Positions 34,063-42,879 of a DNA stretch of 44,065 nt are shown here, in pieces (within the stretch, counting starts at the first letter, position 1; the number at the start of each line of letters is the position of its first letter). The notes beneath the pieces are model-generated. The model ran no database searches, was not told where the DNA came from, and saw only the letters and a list, made by a program, of their open reading frames with translations. Location: positions 1-44,065 of the forward strand of contig JAIUML010000032.1 in NCBI GenBank assembly GCA_022565595.1, in the 5' to 3' direction. Origin of the DNA: Saccharospirillum sp. Its GTDB lineage: Bacteria; Pseudomonadota; Gammaproteobacteria; Pseudomonadales; Natronospirillaceae. A program made the translations under genes and the position numbers.

Positions 34063-35455
34063 GTTTCCCTGTTTTGCCGTGGTCGGCCATCCTAATCAGG
34101 GTAAATCCAGTGTGGTGTCTACCCTCGCCCAGGACGATCACATCGCCATCTCTCCGGTCAGCGGTACGACGCGAGAAGCACACCGCTATCGGCTGGTACT
34201 CAAGGAGCGCGTGCTCTATGAGTGGGTTGATACACCGGGTTTTCAGCGTGCTCGCCAGATACTGGAGTGGTGTAACGAGCGTGCGCGCTCCGCCGCTGAT
34301 CGGCCCGCTCTGTTGTCGCGCTTTGTCGAGGAGCACAAAGCCGACCCGCGCTTTGCCGACGATTGCGCGGTGCTGACGCCGGTTTTGGCGGGAGCGGGTA
34401 TTATCTATGTGGTCAATTCCAGTCAGGTTTACTCGTCGGCCCACGACGCCGAGCTGACACTCCTGTCCTGGACAGCACAGCCAAGGCTGGCCTTGCTGAA
34501 CCCCATGGGGCCGGCAGAGCAAGTGGCGGCAACCAGCACTCAGTGGCAGCAGGCGCTGCAACAGTATTTTTCGCTGGTGCGCACCTTTAATCCGCTTCGC
34601 GATTCCTTTACCAGTCAACTGGCGCTGATTCGTAGCCTCGCCGAAATAGCCCCCGAATGGCAAAGCGCTCTGCTTGAGGGGGTGGATGCGCTTGAACATC
34701 AGCGCCAGGAACGCCATGACCAGGCGGCCGATGCAGTGGTCGGTTACTGTGAGCAGGTTTACCGCTTTGAACTACAGGTCCCCCTGGCAGGCCCAAGGGA
34801 TCAACTAAGAGAACAGGCGCTGAGACAGTACAATGCGGAATTGCAGCGTCGGGAGTCCCGGCTACAGCGAACTCTGGCGCGTCTATATGGTCATCATCAT
34901 CTGGACTGGGAGGCTGAGTGGCAGCCATTGGGCCATAGAGATTTAACCGACCAGCGCGAATGGCGCGCCTGGGGGTTGCCAAGGCGCAGGCTTGCGGCAT
35001 TGAGCACGGCTGCGGGTGCCGCATCCGGGTTGGCGGTTGATGCAGCGGTCGGCGGCTCCAGTTTGTTCCTGGGGGCGGCTTTGGGTGGCGTGATCGGTGG
35101 CCTCGCCGGGAACTTTGCTGGTCGTGATCCAGTCACAATACAGTGGGTGGAGAAAATCCCTGGTTACGAACATTGGCAATTGGGGCCGGTCAGTAATCTC
35201 GAGTTTGCTGTTGCCTTGTTCGGGCGCGCACTGCGCATCTGGTATCAGATCAGGGTTCGTAACCATGCGGATCGTGCGACCTTGAAGCTGTCCGATACCG
35301 ATTTGAATCAATGGCTCGAAGGCCTGGCATCGCGCCAGCAGGTCCAGTGGTTGTACTGGGTGCGTAAATGGTTGAAGCGGTCTCTGACAGAAAGTGAACA
35401 AAAGCAGATGAAGCACTTGATTCTGTCGATTGGGGATCAAATGGATAGCCTTTAA
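34055..35455 (+). CDS. DUF3482-containing Era-like GTPase
   Basis: The 466-residue protein opens with the P-loop GHPNQGKSS (residues 11-19). A G2/switch I TT pair follows in SGTTREAHRYRL, the G3 DTPGF is near 63, and the G4 NxxD-like region is weak (around residue 145, LLNPMG). The C-terminal half includes AAGAASGLAVDAAVGGSSLFLGAALGGVIGGLAGNFAG, a glycine-rich hydrophobic hairpin that could insert in membranes. It pairs with the DUF2868 protein upstream through an 8-bp overlap. The pair likely forms a membrane-associated GTPase system of unknown purpose. Confidence 0.85.
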   Translation: MAEFPCFAVVGHPNQGKSSVVSTLAQDDHIAISPVSGTTREAHRYRLVLKERVLYEWVDTPGFQRARQILEWCNERARSAADRPALLSRFVEEHKADPRFADDCAVLTPVLAGAGIIYVVNSSQVYSSAHDAELTLLSWTAQPRLALLNPMGPAEQVAATSTQWQQALQQYFSLVRTFNPLRDSFTSQLALIRSLAEIAPEWQSALLEGVDALEHQRQERHDQAADAVVGYCEQVYRFELQVPLAGPRDQLREQALRQYNAELQRRESRLQRTLARLYGHHHLDWEAEWQPLGHRDLTDQREWRAWGLPRRRLAALSTAAGAASGLAVDAAVGGSSLFLGAALGGVIGGLAGNFAGRDPVTIQWVEKIPGYEHWQLGPVSNLEFAVALFGRALRIWYQIRVRNHADRATLKLSDTDLNQWLEGLASRQQVQWLYWVRKWLKRSLTESEQKQMKHLILSIGDQMDSL

Positions 35456-35531
35456 TGCATCTGGTTGGCTAATTTGGTATTAAAGATATACACTTTTGGG
35501 ATAAGTGTTTCGTTCAGGAGCAGAATTCAGA

Positions 35532-36548
35532 GTGGTGGTTTTCTTTATTGTTGCAGTGTTGATTCTGGTGGTCCTGTTCGGGCCGCGACCGAGAGTCTCA
35601 CTGGTTTGGGCGGAACAAGCGCTGCCCTCTGTTTATACTCAGTTACCTGAGTGGTTGCTCGCTTCAGAACAGGCGCTATCGGGAGTGACAGAAGGCGCTG
35701 AAAAGTACATTGAGTTTGCCAACTCGGACAGCCCGTCTCGGACGCCTCTGGTTATTCTCTATTTGCATGGTTTTTCTGCGACTCGCAAGGAGATATCCCC
35801 TGTCCCCGAGCGAGTGGCGAGCGCGCTGGGTGCCAACTACTATGGCGCACGTTTGTCAGGTCATGGTCTTGACAGTGATGCATTGGGAAACGCCAGAGCA
35901 GAGCAATGGATAACAGATGCCATAGAAGCCTGGCAGGTGGCCTGTGCTCTGGGTGAAAAAGTTGTCATCATCAGTTGCTCAACAGGCGGTACGCTGGCGA
36001 CTTGGCTGGCGCAGCAGCCAGCGGTACAAGACAAACTGGCAGGGCTGATTTTCTTTGCACCTAATTACCAGCTCAAGCAATGGGCAGGTCGCCTCTTTAC
36101 CTGGCCATGGGCGCGTTACTGGGTACCCCTGGTCGTTAAAAAGGAGCACAGTTGGGAGCCAGCCGGAGAACTCAATGGCAAGTATTGGACCTACCGTTAT
36201 TCGACCCGGGTGATTCATGAGCTGCAGGCGCTGATCGAGACTGTCCGCAAAAGTCCAGTCGAGCGAATTCAGGCACCTTCCTTGTTTATATACAGTGACG
36301 ATGATCAAGTAGTTGATCCTCGAGCCATAGAGGATGTGGTTTCCAGATGGGGTTCGGAAGTCAACCAGACGATCAAAGTACCGGGTGTGCCGGGTGAATC
36401 GAACCACGTTATCACCGGCGACATCGTCGCTCCCCAATCTACGGAAAGAAGCATCGAACAGGTGCTGGCGTTTCTGAAGCAACAGGGAATCGAAAGAGAG
36501 GTGCAAAGAGAGGTTGTGAGCGGCTTCGAGGCCAATAGCGTGGCATGA
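35532..36548 (+). CDS. Membrane-anchored alpha/beta hydrolase
   Basis: The 338-residue protein has an N-terminal hydrophobic anchor or signal (VVVFFIVAVLILVVLFG). An alpha/beta hydrolase core follows: LYLHGFSATRKEISPV (oxyanion region), YGARLSGHG, the nucleophile elbow ISCSTGG (Ser150), YSDDDQVVDP (Asp) and ESNHVITGD (His). The elbow has Ser instead of the first Gly of GxSxG. It looks like a lysophospholipase or carboxylesterase; the substrate is unknown. The start is uncertain: GTG at 35532 follows AGGAG by 11 bp, and GTG at 35505 is an alternative that adds nine residues. It lies after the GTPase gene, not overlapping. Confidence 0.78.
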   Translation: MVVFFIVAVLILVVLFGPRPRVSLVWAEQALPSVYTQLPEWLLASEQALSGVTEGAEKYIEFANSDSPSRTPLVILYLHGFSATRKEISPVPERVASALGANYYGARLSGHGLDSDALGNARAEQWITDAIEAWQVACALGEKVVIISCSTGGTLATWLAQQPAVQDKLAGLIFFAPNYQLKQWAGRLFTWPWARYWVPLVVKKEHSWEPAGELNGKYWTYRYSTRVIHELQALIETVRKSPVERIQAPSLFIYSDDDQVVDPRAIEDVVSRWGSEVNQTIKVPGVPGESNHVITGDIVAPQSTERSIEQVLAFLKQQGIEREVQREVVSGFEANSVA

Positions 36549-36604
36549 AGAGAAGCATGCTGAGACTGGGTAAAGCCAGCCAGCCATGCTTCAGAGTCGT
36601 TACA

Positions 36605-37051
36605 TTAGAACCTCAGGCCAACGGCGAAGTAACTATTGATGGCATGGGCACCACCTTCAACGAACAAATGGGTATTGTTGACCTGGATGTTCAAGCCAAC
36701 CTCGCCGCCTAGACCAAACTGATTGCGGCTTCCACGGACACCAATACTGGGGCCAATGCTGCCATAGATATCGAGGCCGGTTTCCAATGGCAGCAGCATG
36801 CCGATGGAGACGTCGCCGCCAAATGCTGAACGTTCGTCCGTAAAACCAGCACCAAGCTCTGCCTCGCCGTAAAGGTAAACACCGCTGCTTTCGAAGGCGG
36901 GCACTCTGACTGGAAAGCCTACCGCGCCGATAACACCCAGACCTCCACCGTAGGAGGCAATGCCTATTTCAGTCCCCCCTCGGCCACCAGCATGTGCCAG
37001 CGAAGTGAAGGCTATCGAGACGGCAACCAGGGCCGGAATCCACTTTTTCAT
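36605..37051 (-). CDS. Small outer membrane beta-barrel protein (YfaZ-like)
   Basis: The 148-residue protein has a signal peptide (cleavage after SLAHA) and alternating, glycine-rich strands: GTEIGIASYGGGLGVIGAVGFPV, YLYGEAELGAGF, FGGDVSIGMLLPL, YGSIGPSIGVRG. The last residue is Phe (AVGLRF), the outer membrane insertion signature. The small size suggests an eight-stranded barrel. YfaZ/OmpA-like is the closest family I recall, with no known function. It is monocistronic and convergent to the hydrolase gene. Confidence 0.68.
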   Translation of the reverse strand: MKKWIPALVAVSIAFTSLAHAGGRGGTEIGIASYGGGLGVIGAVGFPVRVPAFESSGVYLYGEAELGAGFTDERSAFGGDVSIGMLLPLETGLDIYGSIGPSIGVRGSRNQFGLGGEVGLNIQVNNTHLFVEGGAHAINSYFAVGLRF

Positions 37052-37163
37052 GACATCTCCTGGAATGAATATACGATGAACTGACGGAGTGCCAGTATCG
37101 AACTCGGTTCGAGTTTAAACTGCTTTCGCATTCAGTCAATTCCATCAGATCGAATCACATTTA

Positions 37164-37180
37164 CAGTGCATCATGCACTG
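37164..37180. promoter_or_regulatory. 17-bp inverted repeat upstream of the DCC-family gene
   Basis: CAGTGCA-TCA-TGCACTG has perfect 7-bp arms. It lies in the 212-bp spacer between the divergent outer membrane protein and DCC genes; two further short palindromes, AACTCG-GTT-CGAGTT (37101-37115) and AGTTTAAACT (37112-37121), overlap on its left. The shape suggests a regulator site or an mRNA hairpin; no binding protein is evident. Confidence 0.45.
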
Positions 37181-37263
37181 CCATGGGCTCGGGCCCACAA
37201 GTGATCAATAATGACCTTGATTGCGTATTCTTACAGTTAAAATGGTCACATTATGGCGGTTGG

Positions 37264-37644
37264 ATGAAGAATATCGATACAGATGCATTACCGGAACTTT
37301 ACTTCGACAATAGCTGCGGCTTGTGCCGTACTGAAATTCGGCATCTCGAACCTCGGCTCCAGGGCAAAATCAGCCTGATTGACATCAGTGATCCGGCTTT
37401 TACCGGTGCCCATGGTGTGAGTCGTAACGCCATGATGCAACGCATTCATGTGTGGCAGGGTAGAGCATTCTTGACAGGTTTCGATGCAACTCTCTTTTAT
37501 TGGCAAAAGGCAGGGCTGACTCCTCTTGTCTGGTGTTTCAAATTGCCAGGTATTCGAACAGCTGCGCGCTGGGCCTATGAGCATTGGGCAAGCCGACGGG
37601 CAGTTCGCCTCGGTTATTGTGACCTTGGCAGGCAAAAACCATGA
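37264..37644 (+). CDS. DCC-family (DUF393) thiol-disulfide oxidoreductase-like protein
   Basis: From the ATG at 37264 the protein has 126 residues. It has the family signature ELYFDNSCGLC with Cys18 and Cys21, and the typical central IDISDPAF and middle GFDATLFYW. DUF393/DCC proteins have a thioredoxin-like fold and are presumed redox or thiol proteins; substrates are unknown. An ATG at 37183 would add 27 unrelated residues. Its stop overlaps the DUF3429 start (ATGA), so the two are translated together. Confidence 0.83.
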   Translation: MKNIDTDALPELYFDNSCGLCRTEIRHLEPRLQGKISLIDISDPAFTGAHGVSRNAMMQRIHVWQGRAFLTGFDATLFYWQKAGLTPLVWCFKLPGIRTAARWAYEHWASRRAVRLGYCDLGRQKP

Positions 37645-38057
37645 ATCGGTCTATTCAGCTATTAGGCTATGCCGGTCTCATTCCCTTTTTGGCGATGCCG
37701 CTTATGGTTGCACTGTCTGGTGCGGCTGAACCTGGCAGGTATTCGACCCAATTCCTGCACTACAGCGGCATTATTCTTGGCTTCATGGCCGGGGTAATAT
37801 GGCCAGCGCTTTACCACACCGAGCGCTCAACAGCCATGGCATTGCTGGCGGTCACCCCGGCCGTGATGGGGTTTCTGGCCATTGTAATGTTGCCTGACCT
37901 GGCCTTGTTGGCATTGGCGGCTTTGTATATTAGCCTGCGCTTGGTTGAGATCTTTGCGGGTATTGATCAGCACTACCACACCAGCTATCGATCCCTGCGC
38001 TGGCAATTGACGATTGTAGTGGTTGTCTGCCATCTCTGGCTTTATTGGATGATTTGA
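37641..38057 (+). CDS. DUF3429 small membrane protein
   Basis: The 138-residue protein has four to five membrane helices: [66 protein letters not shown] and [30 protein letters not shown] is the DUF3429 signature. Family members have no assigned role and commonly sit near DUF393 genes, as here with an ATGA overlap. That pairing suggests a joint membrane-redox function, by inference. Confidence 0.8.
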   Translation: MNRSIQLLGYAGLIPFLAMPLMVALSGAAEPGRYSTQFLHYSGIILGFMAGVIWPALYHTERSTAMALLAVTPAVMGFLAIVMLPDLALLALAALYISLRLVEIFAGIDQHYHTSYRSLRWQLTIVVVVCHLWLYWMI

Positions 38058-38081
38058 CACCAGGATTTCAGGCTATAAAAT
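38054..38081 (+). promoter_or_regulatory. Candidate sigma70 promoter of trhO
   Basis: TTGACA (38054-38059) and TAAAAT (38076-38081) are spaced by 16 bp, ending about 57 bp before the trhO ATG. It overlaps the 3' end of the DUF3429 gene, giving trhO its own promoter. Confidence 0.45.
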
Positions 38082-38137
38082 GCACAGCCCCAAAACAGGC
38101 TCTGGATTTACGATCCAGCTCGCTACAGGAAGCTGTC

Positions 38138-39136
38138 ATGTCAAACTCCGTTGTAGTCACGGCGCTCTACCATTTTGTGCGCCTTGATGATTTTCGCCAA
38201 TACCGCCAACCACTGCTCGATCTGATGAACGAAGAGGGCATACGCGGCACTCTGTTGCTGGCTGCCGAAGGCATCAATGGCACTGTGGCTGGCGGTCAAG
38301 CCGCCATAGAAAAGCTCCTCGGTTGGTTAAAGGATCAGGCGCCGTTCAGCGGGCTCAGCCACAAGGAATCCTTTTGTGACGAGATGCCGTTCTATCGAAC
38401 CAAGGTGAAACTGAAAAAAGAAATCGTCACCATGGGCGTCGAAGGCATAGACCCTCGCCACATCGTTGGAACCTACGTCAAACCCCAGGATTGGAATTCA
38501 CTGATCTCCGACCCGGACGTAGTGCTGGTGGATACCCGCAACGACTACGAAGTCGCGATAGGCACCTTCAAGGGGGCTTCCAACCCCAATACCAAAACTT
38601 TCCGCGAGTTCCCCGCCTACGTAGAAGAAAAACTCGACCCCAAAGAGCACAAGAAGGTCGCCATGTTCTGCACCGGTGGTATTCGCTGCGAGAAGTCTAC
38701 GGCTTATCTGAAGCAGCAGGGCTTTGAAGAGGTGTACCACCTTGAAGGGGGCATCCTGAAATACCTCGAAGAAGTCCCCGAGGCTGAATCACTGTGGCAG
38801 GGTGAGTGCTTTGTTTTTGATAACAGAGTGACCGTCGGTCATGGCCTTTTACCCGGCCATTATGACCAGTGCCATGCTTGTCGTATGCCCATTTCAGAAG
38901 CCGAAAAGCAAAGCGCGCATTACGAGAGTGGCGTCAGTTGCCCGCACTGCTATGACAAGGTCACAGAAGAGCGCCGGCAACGTTTTATTGAGCGTGAACG
39001 CCAGGTACAACTGGCCAAAGCCCGAGGTGAAGCGCACATAGGCGCCGACGCCAAGGAGTCGATAGCCCACCGTCGGGCCCGGAAAGAGGCCGAGCGTGCG
39101 GAGCAACGCAAGCTCAACACCGAAGCTCAGGCTTGA
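38138..39136 (+). CDS. trhO: tRNA uridine(34) hydroxylase TrhO (YceA)
   Basis: The protein has 332 residues from the ATG at 38138, which follows AGGAAG. An N-terminal half with [12 protein letters not shown] and [14 protein letters not shown] precedes a rhodanese domain with [14 protein letters not shown] and the reactive Cys178 in [14 protein letters not shown]-terminal cysteine region follows ([15 protein letters not shown]) with a charged tail. TrhO adds the hydroxyl at C5 of wobble uridine (ho5U) in several tRNAs, using prephenate-derived hydroxylation input. Its length (E. coli 350 aa) and motifs agree. An upstream ATG at 38045 lies in the DUF3429 gene and was rejected. Confidence 0.95.
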   Translation: MSNSVVVTALYHFVRLDDFRQYRQPLLDLMNEEGIRGTLLLAAEGINGTVAGGQAAIEKLLGWLKDQAPFSGLSHKESFCDEMPFYRTKVKLKKEIVTMGVEGIDPRHIVGTYVKPQDWNSLISDPDVVLVDTRNDYEVAIGTFKGASNPNTKTFREFPAYVEEKLDPKEHKKVAMFCTGGIRCEKSTAYLKQQGFEEVYHLEGGILKYLEEVPEAESLWQGECFVFDNRVTVGHGLLPGHYDQCHACRMPISEAEKQSAHYESGVSCPHCYDKVTEERRQRFIERERQVQLAKARGEAHIGADAKESIAHRRARKEAERAEQRKLNTEAQA

Positions 39137-39147
39137 GTTATAAACAC

Positions 39148-39180
39148 ACCCGGCAAGGTTCCTTGTCGGGTTATTCTTTT
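39148..39180 (+). terminator. Rho-independent terminator after trhO
   Basis: ACCCGGCAAGG and CCTTGTCGGGT form a long stem (one G-T pair) around a TT loop, followed by TATTCTTTT, 12 bp beyond the trhO stop. Its tail overlaps the end of the convergent galM gene. Confidence 0.85.
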
Positions 39181-40241
39181 CCTATCTGGTAAACGATATT
39201 CGCCTGCCAGCTCTGGCCGGGCCTCAGAATGCAATCCGGGAAGTGATCATGGTTGGGTGAATCCGGCCAGTAGCCCGGCTCCATGCAAAAGGCACCAAAG
39301 TTCTGATAATGCTCAGCGTCATTTTTCGGCGTCCCTCCCAGAAAATTGCCACTGTAAAACTGCATCCCCGGCAAGTCGCTGAAGCACTTCAGCCACATGC
39401 CTGACGTCACACTGCTGACCTCAGCCAGAAGCTGAACCCCATCGGACAAGGCATCACCAAAAATGTAATTGTGGTCATAGCCCCTGGCGCGATTCAATTC
39501 AGGGTCATCCAGATTGCTCAAACGGTCACCAATGGATGTCCAATCGCGCAAATCGAAGACAGTACCCTCAACCGCCTTGATCACACCCGTCGGCAAAGTG
39601 GAGGCGTCCGCCTCTGTATAACGGTCGGAATGAATTCGAAACTCATGGTCCTGCAAATGACCAGACGTCGCACCACTGAGATTGAAATACACGTGATTGG
39701 TCAGATTGATAGGCGTCGACTTCGTCGTCGTCGCCCGATAATTCAGACACAGGCTGTTATCATCCAGCAATTGAATCCGCTGCTCAACTTCAAGCTCCCC
39801 TGGGTAACCCATATCGCCATCCGGCGACGTCAATCGAAACACCAGAGTCGGCACCGACTCATCCAGACTGATATGGCTCTCCCACATCAACTGGCTGAAA
39901 CCCTTGCGACCACCGTGCAAATGATGCGGTGGCGTATTCACATCCAGTTGAATTTCCATGCCATCCACCAGGCAGCGCCCCTTACCAATACGGTTCGCAT
40001 AACGGCCGATTGTCGCCCCAAAATTGGCCCTCTGCGTCCGAAAATGCTCCGCCGAATCGCAACCCAACACCACATCCAGCGGCTGCTCAACACCCCCCAA
40101 CCGAAACCCCATCAAGGCCGCACCGAGGTCACAAAACTCCGCCTCAGTGCCTTTGGCATTGCGTAACACAAAACGCTTGAGCGTGCGGCCATCGGCTGTA
40201 TCGCCGAAGATTTCTTCTGAAATGATAGGAGTAGTTGTCAC
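39171..40241 (-). CDS. galM: Aldose 1-epimerase (galactose mutarotase)
   Basis: This 356-residue protein has the mutarotase motifs: ATIGRYANRIGKG, PPHHLHGGRKGFS (His), the catalytic His in NLTNHVYFNL, RGYDHNYIF and the catalytic Glu in CMEPGYWPDSPNH. It interconverts beta- and alpha-D-galactose so that GalK receives its substrate. It is the last gene of the gal cluster, 250 bp downstream of galK, with a foldback element in the spacer that may set its level relative to galK. Confidence 0.94.
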   Translation of the reverse strand: MTTTPIISEEIFGDTADGRTLKRFVLRNAKGTEAEFCDLGAALMGFRLGGVEQPLDVVLGCDSAEHFRTQRANFGATIGRYANRIGKGRCLVDGMEIQLDVNTPPHHLHGGRKGFSQLMWESHISLDESVPTLVFRLTSPDGDMGYPGELEVEQRIQLLDDNSLCLNYRATTTKSTPINLTNHVYFNLSGATSGHLQDHEFRIHSDRYTEADASTLPTGVIKAVEGTVFDLRDWTSIGDRLSNLDDPELNRARGYDHNYIFGDALSDGVQLLAEVSSVTSGMWLKCFSDLPGMQFYSGNFLGGTPKNDAEHYQNFGAFCMEPGYWPDSPNHDHFPDCILRPGQSWQANIVYQIGKE

Positions 40242-40283
40242 TGAAATTTCCTGATACCTGGTTGCAGAGTTGTCGGTAAGTTA

Positions 40284-40473
40284 GCAGCGGATGCCTCGGG
40301 TACCCTTGAGGGGGAGTCCGCAGCAGGGAAGCTGCGGTCCAGGCTCCATGGACCAAAACGCCCGGAGCGTTTTGGCATGAGCGAAGCGAGCCCAAAGGGT
40401 CAGCCCCAAGGATGGGGCTGATATTGATATACGCCGACCCCTCAAGGGTACCCGAGGTAGCCGTTGCGGACCA
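40284..40473. repeat. Foldback (MITE-like) element with closing stem and three hairpins
   Basis: Perfect 20-bp inverted repeats at 40294-40313 and 40438-40457 (CCTCGGGTACCCTTGAGGGG) enclose three hairpins. These are CCGCAGC/GCTGCGG (40318-40337), CCAAAACGC/GCGTTTTGG (40353-40375) and CAGCCCC/GGGGCTG (40401-40420). The whole can fold as a cloverleaf. A shorter relative lies in the ahpC-ahpF spacer at 17271-17386. No transposase gene is present. Like REP/MITE elements, it lies between genes on the same strand, so it is also in the transcript. Confidence 0.85.
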
Positions 40474-40491
40474 TAGTCGAAGAAACTGAAA

Positions 40492-41643
40492 CTAATCTGG
40501 ATAGGCCCCATCCACCGGATGGCAAACATAGACATTGGGCGCTATATCGTACTCGGCCTGGTAGCGTTGCTGCACCACATCAAGCACAGCCCCCACCCAG
40601 GCATCCGGCACCAGAGCCACCACACAGCCACCAAAGCCACCGCCTGTCATCCGCACACCGCCGTTAACGCCAATGGTATCAGCAATCATCTCGACCAGCC
40701 CATCAATGGGCGGCACCGTAATCTCAAAATCGTCCCGCATCGACTCATGACTCTCGGCCATCAAACGGCTGATGGTCGGCCAATCAGCGTTTGCCAGTGC
40801 ATCAGCCGCCAGCAAAGTGCGCTCATTTTCAGTGATCACATGGCGTGCACGGCGGTACACCTTTTCCGTCATTTCAAATCGCATCGCCTCGAGCTGCACC
40901 ATATTCGCATCGCGCAGCGCCTTGACCGCCAAAGTCTGTGCCGCCTCCTCACACTGTTTGCGACGTTGATTGTACTCGCTGTCGACCAGCCCTCGTTTCA
41001 CATTGGAATTGATGATCACCAGGGCCGCATCGGCGGGCATGGGTACACGCCGAGTCTCCAGGGTTCGGCAGTCTATCAAGGCCGCATGACCTCTTTGCCC
41101 GCGAGCAGAAATCAACTGATCCATAATGCCGCACTGACACCCGACAAACTGATTCTCCGCTTGTTGACCTACCAGTGCAGCCTGGGTGCCATCCAGTATC
41201 TCACCACTGAGGCCGACCATCGCCCTGGCTGTTACCACTTCAAGTGAAGCAGAGGAACTCAAACCGGCGCCTTGGGGTACATTACCCGTGATCACCAGAT
41301 CGGCACCAGTCAAACGGTAGCCCTGGCTCAACAACACTTTGCACACGCCACGGATATAATCTGACCAGGCCGCACGCGGATCCTTCTCGATCGGCTCATC
41401 GAGATCAAAGTCGGAGCGGGCCTCGTTCAAGTCCAGAGCTACCAGGGTCACACGGCGATCCTCGCGACGCTTTCCTGCTATAACGGTGTGGTAGTCAATG
41501 GCAGCCGGCAACACGAAACCATCATTGTAATCCGTATGCTCCCCGATCAGGTTCACCCGTCCTGGCGCCTGGTAACAGGCTTCAGGTTGGCCTCCGTAAA
41601 GTCGCACAAAGGCTAAACGAGCATCATCGATCAAAGCCATCAA
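40492..41643 (-). CDS. galK: Galactokinase
   Basis: This 383-residue GHMP kinase has the galactokinase signature PGRVNLIGEHTDYNDGFVLP near residue 28. The ATP loop is VPQGAGLSSSASLEV near 125, and GGGFGGCVVAL is near the C-terminus. Its length equals that of E. coli GalK (382 aa). It phosphorylates alpha-D-galactose at C1. Its ATG overlaps the galT stop as ATGA, so the genes are translationally coupled; no galE is in the cluster. Confidence 0.97.
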   Translation of the reverse strand: MMALIDDARLAFVRLYGGQPEACYQAPGRVNLIGEHTDYNDGFVLPAAIDYHTVIAGKRREDRRVTLVALDLNEARSDFDLDEPIEKDPRAAWSDYIRGVCKVLLSQGYRLTGADLVITGNVPQGAGLSSSASLEVVTARAMVGLSGEILDGTQAALVGQQAENQFVGCQCGIMDQLISARGQRGHAALIDCRTLETRRVPMPADAALVIINSNVKRGLVDSEYNQRRKQCEEAAQTLAVKALRDANMVQLEAMRFEMTEKVYRRARHVITENERTLLAADALANADWPTISRLMAESHESMRDDFEITVPPIDGLVEMIADTIGVNGGVRMTGGGFGGCVVALVPDAWVGAVLDVVQQRYQAEYDIAPNVYVCHPVDGAYPD

Positions 41644-42689
41644 GGTGCCTCCCGGTAATGTCGTTCACTGACAGTACGCAAACGCTCAGCAGCTTGCTCT
41701 GGCGTCAAGTCCCGCTGCGCTTCCGCCAGCATTTCATAGCCCACCATGAATTTACGCACCGTTGCGCTGCGCAACAGGGGAGGGTAGAAATGCGCATGCA
41801 CTTGCCAATGGCTAGGGTCGGCATCGGTACAAGGTGCGCCGTGCCAGCCCATGGAGTAGGGGAAGCTGGTCTGAAACAGGTTGTCGTATCGGGTCGTCAG
41901 GTGTTTCAGGATGTCGGCCAATGCATTCTTTTCGGTGTCAGTTAGATTGGTCAGTTGAGGTCGATGCTGTAACGGCAGCAGCAGCGTTTCGAAAGGCCAA
42001 CTGGCCCAGAAAGGGACAACAGCGATCCAGTGATCGTTCTCAACCACAGTGCGCTCCCCCTTTGCCTGTTCACGCCTGGCGTAGTCCAGCAACATGACGC
42101 TTCCATGAGTGCCCTTGTATTGAGCCTGGTTGCGATCTTCTCGAGCAGGCAGTGAGGGAATACTGGTGTTCGCCCAGACCTGCCCATGGGGGTGCGGTTG
42201 CGAACAACCCATGAGTGCGCCCTTGTTCTCGAACAGTTGCACCCATGAGTAGGACTTTCCCAGATCCTCCAGCTCTGCAACCCAGGTATCGACCACTCGG
42301 CGAATAGCGGAAGGCTCCATTTCAGGCAATGTCAGGGAGTGATCCGGGCTATAGCAGATGACTCTGGACGTTCCCGCCTCCGCTTTGAGCTGAAACAAGG
42401 GGTCTGTGGACTGCTCATGATCAGGAGTGTCTGCCAGCAGGGCTCCGAAATCGTTACCAAAAACGTAGGTGTCTTTATAGTCAGGGTTCACCTCACCAGA
42501 GATTCGCGTATTGCCCGGACACAAGTAACAGTCGTCCACAAAACTGGAACGCAAATCGTCGTCTTCGGTTTCCATCTGACCTTGCCAGGGGCGCTTGGCA
42601 CGGTGCGGTGAAACCAGCACCCAGTCATCGTTCAGGGGGTTGTAGCGACGATGCGGATGATCCGCAGCGTTAAAAGAAGTGTCGCTCAC
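41640..42689 (-). CDS. galT: Galactose-1-phosphate uridylyltransferase
   Basis: The 349-residue protein opens with HPHRRYNPLNDDWVLVSPHR. It has zinc cysteines in CYLCPGN, NDFGALL, the active-site His in GCSQPHPHGQVWAN and the metal site in DPSHWQVHAHFYPPLL. Its length equals that of E. coli GalT (348 aa). It swaps UMP between UDP-glucose and galactose-1-phosphate. As the first gene of galT-galK-galM it lies 41 bp downstream of a GalR-type operator. Confidence 0.97.
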   Translation of the reverse strand: MSDTSFNAADHPHRRYNPLNDDWVLVSPHRAKRPWQGQMETEDDDLRSSFVDDCYLCPGNTRISGEVNPDYKDTYVFGNDFGALLADTPDHEQSTDPLFQLKAEAGTSRVICYSPDHSLTLPEMEPSAIRRVVDTWVAELEDLGKSYSWVQLFENKGALMGCSQPHPHGQVWANTSIPSLPAREDRNQAQYKGTHGSVMLLDYARREQAKGERTVVENDHWIAVVPFWASWPFETLLLPLQHRPQLTNLTDTEKNALADILKHLTTRYDNLFQTSFPYSMGWHGAPCTDADPSHWQVHAHFYPPLLRSATVRKFMVGYEMLAEAQRDLTPEQAAERLRTVSERHYREAP

Positions 42690-42729
42690 GCAAGCCTCCG
42701 GTAATTGTTTTTTTGATAGTTTAATTCAT

Positions 42730-42745
42730 TTGAAAACGTTTTCAA
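42730..42745. promoter_or_regulatory. LacI/GalR-family operator upstream of galT
   Basis: TTGAAAACGTTTTCAA is a perfect 16-bp palindrome with the central CG step typical of LacI-family sites. It lies 41 bp upstream of the galT ATG and 135 bp from the regulator start, in the divergent spacer. Confidence 0.85.
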
Positions 42746-42824
42746 GGTAGGTTCTAATGGTTTCAACCGAGCGTGGCGTTGTATCGTGTCTTAAAAGCCG
42801 TCAAACTTAAGCCATGAGGAATGT

Positions 42825-42842
42825 CCGAAATGATCATTTCGG
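42825..42842. promoter_or_regulatory. 18-bp perfect palindrome upstream of the regulator start
   Basis: CCGAAATGATCATTTCGG is perfect over 18 bp. It differs from the GalR-type operator and lies 38 bp before the preferred start of the LacI-family gene. It could be a second regulator's site or a leader hairpin. Confidence 0.55.
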
Positions 42843-42879
42843 TATCAGCATCGCTCACCGCTGCATTGGGAACCTGAAC

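Noticed and set aside
39471-40166. Long open frame antisense to galM on the plus strand (231 codons)
   Set aside because: It lies wholly inside galM, has no ribosome site, and its composition is that of a codon shadow.
40281-40535. Open frame across the galK-galM foldback element
   Set aside because: The frame arises from the repeat itself; no start signal or family resemblance is seen.
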